Below are positions 1 through 6,132 of a DNA stretch of 8,949 nt, one piece after another; the stretch's first letter is position 1; each line of letters opens with the position of its first letter. Location: contig CAMCIX010000045.1 in assembly GCA_945875045.1 (NCBI GenBank), positions 1 through 8,949 of the forward strand. The letters run 5' to 3'. The translations under genes were made by a program, and so were the position numbers. The notes under the pieces are model-generated. The model made no database searches and was not told the origin of the DNA. It saw nothing but the letters and a program-made list of their open reading frames with translations. This stretch comes from an uncultured Clostridia bacterium (lineage in GTDB: Bacteria; Bacillota; Clostridia; Oscillospirales; Acutalibacteraceae).

Positions 1-46
1 AGATGTAGAGAGGTCTCGTGGGCTCGGAGATGTGTATAAGAGACAG
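1..46 (+). other. Illumina Nextera i7 adapter left on the contig end (artefact)
   Basis: This is library-preparation sequence, not genome. Bases 1-4 (AGAT) match the end of the P7 oligo. Bases 5-12 (GTAGAGAG) are the reverse complement of CTCTCTAC, which I recall as Nextera index N707. Bases 13-46 match the 34-base Nextera Read 2 transposon adapter exactly, with the 19-base Tn5 mosaic end at 28-46 (AGATGTGTATAAGAGACAG). The organism's DNA begins at about 47. The mosaic end is an engineered Tn5 sequence and must not be read as a native insertion sequence end. Confidence 0.97.
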
Positions 47-87
47 GGTATAAGCTTTTCTTTTATTTTCTCGAGGTGCTTTTTTGG

Positions 88-116
88 TTGACAATACAGC
101 GTATATGTGATAAAAT
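88..116 (+). promoter_or_regulatory. SigA-type promoter, extended -10
   Basis: A perfect -35 box TTGACA lies at 88-93. A 17-base spacer (94-110) leads to a -10 box TAAAAT at 111-116, one mismatch from TATAAT. A TG at 108-109 gives an extended -10 (TGATAAAAT). Transcription should start near 122-124, leaving a leader of about 75 bases before the ATG at 198. I see no comparable promoter further downstream, so this one probably drives the whole gene set through the broken helicase gene. Start site and operon extent are inferences. Confidence 0.8.
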
Positions 117-124
117 CTTAATAA

Positions 125-146
125 ATGTAAAATGGTTATTTTATGT
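125..146 (+). promoter_or_regulatory. Possible weak 5' leader hairpin
   Basis: Bases 125-133 can pair with 138-146 around a GGTT loop at 134-137. The pairs are A-U or U-A apart from two G-U pairs, so the stem is thermodynamically weak. It would sit at the very 5' end of the predicted transcript, where even weak hairpins can affect mRNA stability. In this AT-rich leader it could be chance. No U-tract follows, so it is not a terminator. Confidence 0.2.
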
Positions 147-183
147 GTATTAATGTTTAGATTTTGCAACTCTAAGAATAATT

Positions 184-193
184 AAGGGAGGAG
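184..193 (+). promoter_or_regulatory. Strong ribosome binding site of the broken helicase gene
   Basis: AAGGGAGGAG at 184-193 is a near-perfect Shine-Dalgarno core, four bases before the ATG at 198. Promoter and ribosome binding site are both intact while the coding sequence is broken, so the expression signals have outlived the gene. The truncated N-terminal peptide would still be translated if mRNA is made. Confidence 0.75.
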
Positions 194-197
194 TTTT

Positions 198-865
198 ATG
201 GCAATCGAGTTGTTTGAGCACAATGAAGATGCCTATAATTCTGCCCTTAAAGTGCTTCATACAAGCGGCAAAGCCGCAATAATTCACCCGACCGGTACAG
301 GCAAGTCCTTTATCGGTTTTAAATTGTGCGAGGATTTTCCGCAAAAAAGTATTTGCTGGCTTTCTCCCTCCGAGTACATCTTTAAAACCCAGCTTGAAAA
401 TCTTAAAAAGGCTTCGGGCGGTTATGAGCCTGATAATATTACTTTTTTCACATATGCAAAGCTTATGAACTTGAAGGGGCGCTCTCAACCTCTTGGGATC
501 TTATGTATAACTGTGCAAAGGAATACTATCTGGAGAACGGGAATTTAAGTGTTCCGAAACGGTATATAACTTCCGACGGTTACACTCTCTGTTCTTGGCT
601 CAATACGCAAAGTTTAGTGTATTCGGGAAGAGTAAAAGGAAATCTGCGCGTAGCTATAACGGAAGATAAATATGACGGCGTGGAGCTCGGCAGATGGATT
701 TATCAACTGCGCAATTAAAGTAAGAGCGGAACCCATACTGCAACATTGACTCCTGAAAGAATCTCCGATTTAGACAAAATAGGAATGATTTGGAACGTTT
801 CTAAATCTAAACGGTATTGGAATTACGAAGTGGCTGAGAATTACTCAAATAGGAGTAATCCTTAA
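198..865 (+). pseudogene. Decayed superfamily 2 helicase with helicase-associated (HA) repeats
   Basis: This is the remnant of a large DEAD/DEAH-type ATPase ending in HA repeats. The first part (198 to about 478) encodes an intact N-terminus with Walker A HPTGTGKS (residues 30-37) and a motif Ia-like LSPSEYIFKTQ stretch. Coding then jumps to another frame near 471-494, straight into HA repeats: SWDLMYNCAKEYYLENGNLSVPKRY, then LGRWIYQLRN. Motif II (DExH) and all later helicase motifs are missing. A TAA at 716-718 interrupts the second repeat, yet HA-like coding (TLTPERISDLDKIGMIWN) continues in the same frame to the stop at 863-865. The join after residues VKGNL also looks like a collapsed repeat, because repeat 1 goes directly into the middle of repeat 2. 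As it stands the first ORF ends at 548 and cannot make an active helicase. The family's role is unclear to me; such proteins occur near mobile or surface-polysaccharide regions. HA membership is by recognition, not by search. Confidence 0.85.
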
Positions 866-899
866 AACAAATTTTACATTGTTAAAGAACGGAAATAAT

Positions 900-2123
900 A
901 TGGATAAGTTTAAAGAAAAGATTTGGCTTTCCTCGCCCACAATGCACGGCGATGAGCTTAAATATGTCAAAGAGGCATATGAAACTAACTGGATGTCAAC
1001 GGTCGGTGAAAATATTAACGAGGCGGAAAGGCTTGCCTGTGAACAGGTGGGTTGTAAATATGCCGTGGGGCTGTCCTGCGGCACCGCCGCCTTACATCTT
1101 GCGGTCAAGCTAGCAGGGGTTAAGGCGGGCGACAATGTGTTCTGTACCGATATGACATTTGCGGCTACGGTTAACCCCGTGCTTTACGAAAAGGCAACCC
1201 CGATTTTTATTGATACCGAATATGACACATGGAATACCGACCCTCAAGCCCTCGAAAAAGCTTTTGAGCTTTATCCCGACGCAAGGGTTGTTGTTATTGC
1301 AAACCTTTACGGCACGCCGGCGAAATTTGACGAAATTCTTGAAATCTGTGAAAAGCACGGTGCGGTGCTTATAGAGGACGCGGCGGAATCGCTTGGGGCT
1401 ACATATAACGGCAGAGAAACAGGTACTTTCGGAAAATACAACGCGATTTCCTTTAACGGGAACAAGATAATCACAGGTTCATCAGGAGGTATGCTTTTAA
1501 CAGACGATAAAGCGGCGGCGGATAAAGCACGTAAATGGTCAACCCAAAGCCGTGAGGCGGCTCCTTGGTACAGCCATGAGGAGGTCGGCTACAACTATCG
1601 TATGAGCAATGTAATCGCGGGAGTTGTAAGGGGTCAGTTCCCGTATTTAAAGGAGCATATTAAGAGGAAAAAGGAAATTTATTTCAGATATAAAGATGGC
1701 TTAAAGAATTTGCCTGTAAGTATGAATCCGTATGACGAAGAAAAGTCAGAACCAAATTTCTGGCTGTCCTGCCTTATTATTGATAAGGACGCTATGTGTA
1801 AACAGGTTAGGAGCGAGAGCGAGGCCTGTTACATAAGCGAGCAGGGCAAATCCTGCCCGACAGAAATTCTTGAAACCCTTGCAAAATATAACGCCGAGGG
1901 CAGACCTATCTGGAAGCCTATGCATATGCAGCCTATTTACCGAATGAATCCCTTTATTACAAGAGAGGGAGACGGCAGGGCGAGAACAAACGCCTATATA
2001 GCGGGCGGCGGAATCGACGCCGGCGCGGATATTTTTGCAAGAGGGCTCTGCCTGCCCAGCGATATTAAGATGACCGTAGACGAGCAGGATAAAATCATTG
2101 AAATAATTAAATCTTGCTTTTAA
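900..2123 (+). CDS. pglE: PglE-like PLP aminotransferase (DegT/DnrJ/EryC1/StrS family)
   Basis: It probably transfers an amino group from glutamate to C4 of a UDP-2-acetamido-4-keto-2,4,6-trideoxyhexose, the second step of UDP-bacillosamine synthesis in the cytoplasm. I chose ATG 900 (407 aa) over an in-frame TTG at 879: the family normally begins a few residues before the KIWLSSP motif, and a weak GGAA at 891-894 is suitably spaced. Seen: SCGTAALHLA near residue 60, which binds the PLP phosphate; LIEDAAESLGATYNG with PLP-contacting Asp about 160; SFNGNKIITGSSGGM with Schiff-base Lys about 189; and C-terminal RPIWKPMHMQP and GLCLPSD as in Campylobacter PglE. Full length. The following phosphoglycosyl transferase starts 12 bases downstream. 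The long stretch from SESEACY to the RPIW motif is less typical. Other 4-amino-sugar nucleotides (UDP-4-amino-4,6-dideoxy type) remain possible, because donor specificity cannot be read with certainty. Confidence 0.88.
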   Translation: MDKFKEKIWLSSPTMHGDELKYVKEAYETNWMSTVGENINEAERLACEQVGCKYAVGLSCGTAALHLAVKLAGVKAGDNVFCTDMTFAATVNPVLYEKATPIFIDTEYDTWNTDPQALEKAFELYPDARVVVIANLYGTPAKFDEILEICEKHGAVLIEDAAESLGATYNGRETGTFGKYNAISFNGNKIITGSSGGMLLTDDKAAADKARKWSTQSREAAPWYSHEEVGYNYRMSNVIAGVVRGQFPYLKEHIKRKKEIYFRYKDGLKNLPVSMNPYDEEKSEPNFWLSCLIIDKDAMCKQVRSESEACYISEQGKSCPTEILETLAKYNAEGRPIWKPMHMQPIYRMNPFITREGDGRARTNAYIAGGGIDAGADIFARGLCLPSDIKMTVDEQDKIIEIIKSCF

Positions 2124-2135
2124 GGGGAAGTATTT

Positions 2136-2828
2136 ATGACTGAAACTCTTTTAAAAGAAACCGAAAAAGCAGAAAGCACCGTTACCGTTTCAAACGGAAT
2201 TTACGCAAGGTACATAAAGAGGATTATGGACTTTTTTCTTTCATTTTGCGCTTTGGTGGTTTTATCCCCTGTTTTGCTTATTCTTACGGCTATCGGAGCG
2301 ATAGTTATGAAGGGCAACCCATTTTTTGTGCAGGAGCGTCCGGGTAAAAACGAAAAGATATTTAAGCTTATTAAATTCCGCACAATGACCTGTGAAAAGG
2401 ATAAGGACGGAAAATTACTGCCCGATGATAAGCGGCTTACAGGGTACGGCAGACTGCTCCGTACTACGTCGCTTGACGAGCTTCCTGAGCTTATTAACAT
2501 ATTAAAGGGCGATATGTCGATTGTCGGTCCGAGACCGTTGCTTGTTAAGTATCTTCCCCTTTACACCGAAAAACAACGGCGCCGCCATGATGTACGTCCG
2601 GGTCTTACGGGGTTGGCTCAGGTAAACGGGAGAAATTCGCTTTCATGGGAAGACCGTTTTGAAATGGATTTGAAATATGTTAAAAATATATCTTTCTTAG
2701 GTGATGTTAAAATAATTACATATACTCTGAAAAAGGTTTTAATAAGAGAAGGAATATCTTCGGCGACTTCTGAAACTATGGAAGAATTTATTGGTACCGA
2801 TATTGCGCAAACGGAGAAAACGGTATGA
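2136..2828 (+). CDS. pglC: PglC-like monotopic phosphoglycosyl transferase
   Basis: It moves a sugar-1-phosphate from a UDP-sugar, probably UDP-diacetylbacillosamine or a relative, to undecaprenyl phosphate at the inner face of the membrane, starting glycan assembly. The 230 residues match the small PglC form, with no N-terminal multi-pass domain. Residues 31-58 form the hydrophobic re-entrant helix with Ser44-Pro45 as its kink. The catalytic Asp114-Glu115 pair lies in TSLDELPEL. KFRTM (80-84), VGPRPLLVKYLPLY (130-143) and RPGLTGLAQVNGR (154-166) are family signatures, and similarity to Campylobacter PglC runs nearly end to end, including YVKNISFL. About 20 extra residues precede the usual start. 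ATG 2136 follows AGGGGAAG at 2123-2130. The stop overlaps the next start as ATGA, which suggests translational coupling with the acyltransferase. Confidence 0.92.
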   Translation: MTETLLKETEKAESTVTVSNGIYARYIKRIMDFFLSFCALVVLSPVLLILTAIGAIVMKGNPFFVQERPGKNEKIFKLIKFRTMTCEKDKDGKLLPDDKRLTGYGRLLRTTSLDELPELINILKGDMSIVGPRPLLVKYLPLYTEKQRRRHDVRPGLTGLAQVNGRNSLSWEDRFEMDLKYVKNISFLGDVKIITYTLKKVLIREGISSATSETMEEFIGTDIAQTEKTV

Positions 2829-3472
2829 AAAAATTAATTATTATCGGCGCAAGCGGATTCGGACGTGAAGTGGCTTGGCTTGTAGAAAGAATAAATAAAC
2901 AAAACCCCACATGGGATTTAATCGGATTTGTTGACGATAATCCTAAAATACAAGGCGAGATAATCAACGGATATCCTGTAATCGGCGATTGTAACAGTTT
3001 AAAGAACATTCAGGACACTTTCGTGGTATGCGCTGTTGGTGCTTCTAAGATGCGTAAATCCATTATAGATAAAATTTGTTTAATAAATCCAAATATTAAG
3101 TTTGCTACATTAATTGATCCTTCTGTTGAAATGTCCAATCTTGTGAAAATTGGAAAAGGTACAATTATTTGTGCTCATACTATTATTACAGTAAATATTG
3201 AAATCGGTTCACATGTAATTATTAATTTGGATTGCACTATTGGACATGATGCGGTTCTTCGTGATTTTGTCACACTGTATCCAAGCGTTAATGTTTCCGG
3301 AGCAACCTATATCGGGGAATGTTCGGAGCTCGGGACCGGTATGCAAATTATTCAGGGAAAAAGCATTGGAGCACATTCAATAGTCGGTGCCGGTGCAGTG
3401 GTCATAAAAGATATACCGGAAAAGTGTACAGCAGTCGGCAGTCCTGCAAAGCCGATAAAATTTTTTGAATAG
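2825..3472 (+). CDS. pglD: PglD/NeuD-family sugar N-acyltransferase
   Basis: It probably acylates the 4-amino group of the UDP-amino sugar made by the upstream aminotransferase, using an acyl-CoA, in the cytoplasm. The N-terminal Rossmann-like UDP-sugar domain starts with IIIGASGFGREV (5-16) and includes FVDDNP (35-40). A left-handed beta-helix of hexapeptide repeats follows from about residue 93, ending with GSPAKPI (205-211). The catalytic base is His141 in TIGHDAVL, followed by Asp142. By my alignment to Campylobacter PglD (from memory), the residues matching its acetyl-site His15 and His134 are Phe12 and Thr150. This is a recurrent subfamily pattern but leaves the acyl donor open. Length (215 aa) is normal. 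GGAG at 2813-2816 serves the start, which overlaps pglC by four bases. Since a hydroxyacyl-CoA dehydrogenase and a thiolase follow at once, the donor may not be acetyl-CoA. Confidence 0.87.
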   Translation: MKKLIIIGASGFGREVAWLVERINKQNPTWDLIGFVDDNPKIQGEIINGYPVIGDCNSLKNIQDTFVVCAVGASKMRKSIIDKICLINPNIKFATLIDPSVEMSNLVKIGKGTIICAHTIITVNIEIGSHVIINLDCTIGHDAVLRDFVTLYPSVNVSGATYIGECSELGTGMQIIQGKSIGAHSIVGAGAVVIKDIPEKCTAVGSPAKPIKFFE

Positions 3473-3474
3473 TT

Positions 3475-3483
3475 GAGGTGAGG
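3475..3483 (+). promoter_or_regulatory. Ribosome binding site fixing a GTG start
   Basis: GAGGTGAGG at 3475-3483 lies directly after the pglD stop (3470-3472) and two to five bases before GTG 3486. The GTG gives the expected N-terminus of the dehydrogenase: the first Rossmann strand begins at about residue 3. No in-frame ATG lies close enough to replace it before the glycine-rich loop. Confidence 0.65.
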
Positions 3484-3485
3484 TT

Positions 3486-4793
3486 GTGATAATAAAAATA
3501 GTAACCGTTATAGGTGCGACAGGCACAATGGGTGCAAACGTTGCCGGAATATTTGCCTCTTTCGGCAACGCTAAGGTATATATGGTAGGTCGTGACATCG
3601 AAAAAGTTAAGAGAACAATTCCAAAGACAGTGAAGTCTGTTCGAGCGGATAGTATTGCGGAAAATTTGATTCCTGCAGATTTTTCCATGCTGGAGGATTG
3701 TGTAAAAGAATCCGATCTCGTTTTTGAAAGCGTCACTGAAAACATCGAAATAAAGCGAAGTATTGCATTAAGAGTAGGCGCGGTTTTAAAAAAAGATGCA
3801 ATTTCTTGCACCGGTTCATCAGGACTGTCGGTTACTGAACTTGCGGAATGTTATCCTGAAGAATTGCGCGGTAATTTTTTCGGTATACATATGTTTAATC
3901 CGCCGTACAGTATGTCACTTTGTGAATTTATTGCTACAAAATATTCAAGGCCGGAGCTCCAAGAAGACTTAAAAGCTTATTTACATAATGTACTTTACCG
4001 AACGGTTGTTGAGGTTAAGGATTCACCGGCTTTTCTCGGAAACAGAATTGGTTTTCAATTCATTAACGAAGCTCTGCAATATGCTGAAAAATATAAGGAT
4101 AACGGCGGTATAGATTATATAGACGCTATCCTTGGGCAGTTTACAGGGCGCTCTATGCCTCCGCTAGTTACGTCGGATTTTGTCGGTCTGGATGTTCACA
4201 AAGCAATCGTTGAAAATGTTTTAAAAAATGCCCCTGACTACGAGCAAACAACATTTGTCTTTCCTGTATTTGCTCAAAAGCTTGTTGCTGAAGGAAAACT
4301 CGGGCGCAAGTCGAACGGAGGATTATACCGTACAATAAAAGATGACAACTGTTTTAAACGTTCGGCTGTTTATGATATAGCTTCAGGTAGTTATCGCGAT
4401 AAAATGGATTATGTATTTCCATTTGCCGAGAATATGAAAAAGAATATCAGAGTCGGAAACTATAAAAAAGCCCTTGAAATTCTCGTCGGCAATCTCTCTC
4501 AAGAAGCCGAAATTTGTATGCATTTTTTATTGAGCTATATTGTATATTCGCTATACTCGGCGGATAAAATCGGATATGGTGTTGAGGCCGCAGACGACGT
4601 TATGGCGACAGGCTTTAATTGGTGCCCTCCGCTGGCTTTGATTGAGGGGATAGCCTCAGTGACTGATGTCAAAGCTCTTGTTGACGAAAGACTTGACCGC
4701 AAATTGCTTGAACAGATAGACATTGACAGGCTTTTCTCAGAAGTTAAGCCGTCAAAATATGATTATCGTTTGTACTTTAAGTCCGGATGCTAA
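3486..4793 (+). CDS. 3-hydroxyacyl-CoA dehydrogenase, stand-alone
   Basis: It interconverts 3-ketoacyl-CoA and (S)-3-hydroxyacyl-CoA with a nicotinamide cofactor in the cytoplasm. Seen: an N-terminal Rossmann fold with a GATGTMG loop (10-16), GxxGxxG where the family usually has GxGxxG; SS at 111-112 matching the substrate serine; IHMFNPPYSMSLCEF with catalytic His135 and, 12 residues on, Glu147; KDSPAFLGNR with Asn186. The first C-terminal domain holds TSDFVGLDVH (229-238) and GKLGRKSNGGLY (270-281). A degenerate second copy of that domain follows (about 320-435, with GFNWCPPLALIEG), which explains 435 residues rather than about 285. No enoyl-CoA hydratase domain is fused, so it is not a FadB/FadJ beta-oxidation protein. 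After strand beta-2 the residues are MVGRD, lacking the NAD-type Asp. It lies 13 bases after pglD and 12 before the thiolase. The start is GTG. Its substrate is unknown, and its place in a sugar operon is odd. Confidence 0.85.
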   Translation: MIIKIVTVIGATGTMGANVAGIFASFGNAKVYMVGRDIEKVKRTIPKTVKSVRADSIAENLIPADFSMLEDCVKESDLVFESVTENIEIKRSIALRVGAVLKKDAISCTGSSGLSVTELAECYPEELRGNFFGIHMFNPPYSMSLCEFIATKYSRPELQEDLKAYLHNVLYRTVVEVKDSPAFLGNRIGFQFINEALQYAEKYKDNGGIDYIDAILGQFTGRSMPPLVTSDFVGLDVHKAIVENVLKNAPDYEQTTFVFPVFAQKLVAEGKLGRKSNGGLYRTIKDDNCFKRSAVYDIASGSYRDKMDYVFPFAENMKKNIRVGNYKKALEILVGNLSQEAEICMHFLLSYIVYSLYSADKIGYGVEAADDVMATGFNWCPPLALIEGIASVTDVKALVDERLDRKLLEQIDIDRLFSEVKPSKYDYRLYFKSGC

Positions 4794-4800
4794 GAGGAGG
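4793..4800 (+). promoter_or_regulatory. Strong ribosome binding site of the thiolase gene
   Basis: AGAGGAGG overlaps the last base of the dehydrogenase stop codon and lies five bases before ATG 4806. It is the best Shine-Dalgarno match among the intact genes here, suggesting efficient translation coupled to the preceding gene. Confidence 0.75.
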
Positions 4801-4805
4801 TTCCT

Positions 4806-6059
4806 ATGAAAGAAAAAGTTTATATTCTGGGCGGAGCACAAACTGATTTTGAAAGGAACTGGACTAAAGAAGGCAAAAATATGATTGCCCTTCTTCGTGA
4901 AGCGATCTCGGACGGTTTTAAAAATGCCGGTGTTACGTATGACGATGTTATTTCTTTGAATCAACAAAACAGGGTCGCCTGTTTTGTCGGAAACTTTATT
5001 GCTGAAAAGTTTGTGGATCAAGGACATTTAGGAGCATTTTTAACCGAGATAGACCCTTCCTTTTACGGTGTTCCGTCTGCAAGATACGAGGCGGCATGCG
5101 CTTCTTCTTCGGTTGCTATTGATGCGGCTCAGGCTAAAATACAAACCGGAGACTATGATATGGCTATTGTGGTGGGCTGGGAGCTTATGAAGACAGTAAA
5201 CTCCAAGATAGGAGGAGATTATCTCGGCCGTGCCGCTTGGTACGAAAAAGAGGGTAAGGATATTGATCTGCCATTCCCAAAACTGTTTGGACGTCTTGCC
5301 GATGAGATGTTAAAAAAATATCAGACCGATGAAAATAGGATGATGGACGCGCTGGCAAGAATATCTGTTATTAACTATTCAAATGCAAAACGTAATCCGT
5401 TAGCTCAAACAAGAAAATGGTTTATGAGTTACGAACAGGCAAGAAACAGAGGTACACAGACAAATCCGCTTGTCGGAGGTAAGCTTGCAAACTCTGATTG
5501 CTCTCAGATAACTGACGGTGCGGCCGTTGTTATTCTTGTTTCAGAAAGGTATATAAATCAGCACGGAATACACGGGAAACCGATTATCAAGGGATATGGA
5601 CATAGAACGGCGCCAATGCTTTTTGATGAGAAGATGGCTGATAATGCAGGTTCGGATTTCATTCTTCCGTGGACCAGACAAGCTGTGCTTGACGCTTATA
5701 ACATGAGCGGTTTGACTGTAGATGATATTAATGTTTTTGAAACACACGACTGCTTCACTTCAAGCGAATACGCCGCAATTTCTGCATTTGGACTGACAGC
5801 TCCCGGAAAAGAATACGAGGCAGTTGAGAGCGGATTGATTGCATTTGACGGCAATAAGCCAATAAATCCCAGCGGAGGACTCATCGGCTGCGGACATCCA
5901 GTAGGTGCTTCAGGATCAAGAATGTTGCTTGATTTATATAAGCAAGTGACAGGTACTGCCGGAGGATATCAGGTTTCAAATGTGAAAAACGGAATAATGC
6001 TGAATATCGGAGGCAGTGCTACAACAAATTACGTATTTATTGTGGGAGAGGACAATTGA
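4806..6059 (+). CDS. Thiolase, SCP2/lipid-transfer-type (acyl-CoA C-acyltransferase)
   Basis: It is predicted to condense two acyl-CoAs to a 3-ketoacyl-CoA, or the reverse, in the cytoplasm. The 417 residues are full length for the family. Seen: the nucleophile Cys98 in [30 protein letters not shown] (230-244); HDCF at 314-317 in place of the NEAF of ordinary thiolases; INPSGG then [10 protein letters not shown] with catalytic His364; and a C-terminal [10 protein letters not shown] (400-409) without the CGGGxG cysteine loop. HDCF together with the missing CxG loop marks the SCP2-type subfamily, in which the HDCF cysteine is thought to take over acid/base duty. All catalytic positions are present, so it should be active. 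Archaeal members usually pair with a DUF35 zinc protein; none is here. Instead it follows the hydroxyacyl-CoA dehydrogenase by 12 bases. I infer the two form acetoacetyl-CoA and then 3-hydroxybutyryl-CoA for the sugar pathway, but chain length cannot be read. Confidence 0.87.
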   Translation: MKEKVYILGGAQTDFERNWTKEGKNMIALLREAISDGFKNAGVTYDDVISLNQQNRVACFVGNFIAEKFVDQGHLGAFLTEIDPSFYGVPSARYEAACASSSVAIDAAQAKIQTGDYDMAIVVGWELMKTVNSKIGGDYLGRAAWYEKEGKDIDLPFPKLFGRLADEMLKKYQTDENRMMDALARISVINYSNAKRNPLAQTRKWFMSYEQARNRGTQTNPLVGGKLANSDCSQITDGAAVVILVSERYINQHGIHGKPIIKGYGHRTAPMLFDEKMADNAGSDFILPWTRQAVLDAYNMSGLTVDDINVFETHDCFTSSEYAAISAFGLTAPGKEYEAVESGLIAFDGNKPINPSGGLIGCGHPVGASGSRMLLDLYKQVTGTAGGYQVSNVKNGIMLNIGGSATTNYVFIVGEDN

Positions 6060-6132
6060 CGGATTGGATAATACCTCAATCTCGTTTGTTTTAAAGAAAT
6101 ACTATTGAGTGAGTTTCAGGTGATTACATATA
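6060..6132 (+). other. 73-base gap between the acyl-CoA pair and the glycosyltransferases
   Basis: This is the longest gap between intact genes of the set. AGGTGA at 6118-6123 is the ribosome binding site for ATG 6133. CTCAAT at 6075-6080 and ATTGAG at 6104-6109 could pair across a 23-base loop, which is too weak to call a terminator. I find no convincing promoter. The gap may mark an edge of the inserted acyl-CoA module. Confidence 0.5.

Noticed and set aside
28..46. Tn5 mosaic end, as a possible transposon end
   Set aside because: It sits inside a complete Nextera adapter with an index sequence; it is a library artefact.
879..899. TTG start for the aminotransferase
   Set aside because: The only nearby purine-rich site (AGGAG at 851-855) is 23 bases away, and the extra seven residues are not typical of the family; ATG 900 fits better.
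845..1135. Open frames on the minus strand across the window (for example 845-1135, 3377-3811, 2201-2500)
   Set aside because: They lie antisense to well-supported genes, lack ribosome binding sites and show no recognisable domains; they reflect codon bias of the real genes.
3486..6059. The dehydrogenase and thiolase as part of a beta-oxidation or butyrate operon
   Set aside because: No enoyl-CoA hydratase, acyl-CoA dehydrogenase, electron transfer flavoprotein or CoA transferase is present; all intact neighbours are glycan genes.
6056..6084. TTGACG at 6056 as a promoter for the glycosyltransferases
   Set aside because: No acceptable -10 box lies 16-18 bases downstream, and the hexamer overlaps the thiolase stop codon.
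6075..6109. CTCAAT/ATTGAG inverted repeat as a terminator
   Set aside because: The stem has only six pairs with a 23-base loop, is not GC-rich and has no following T-run.
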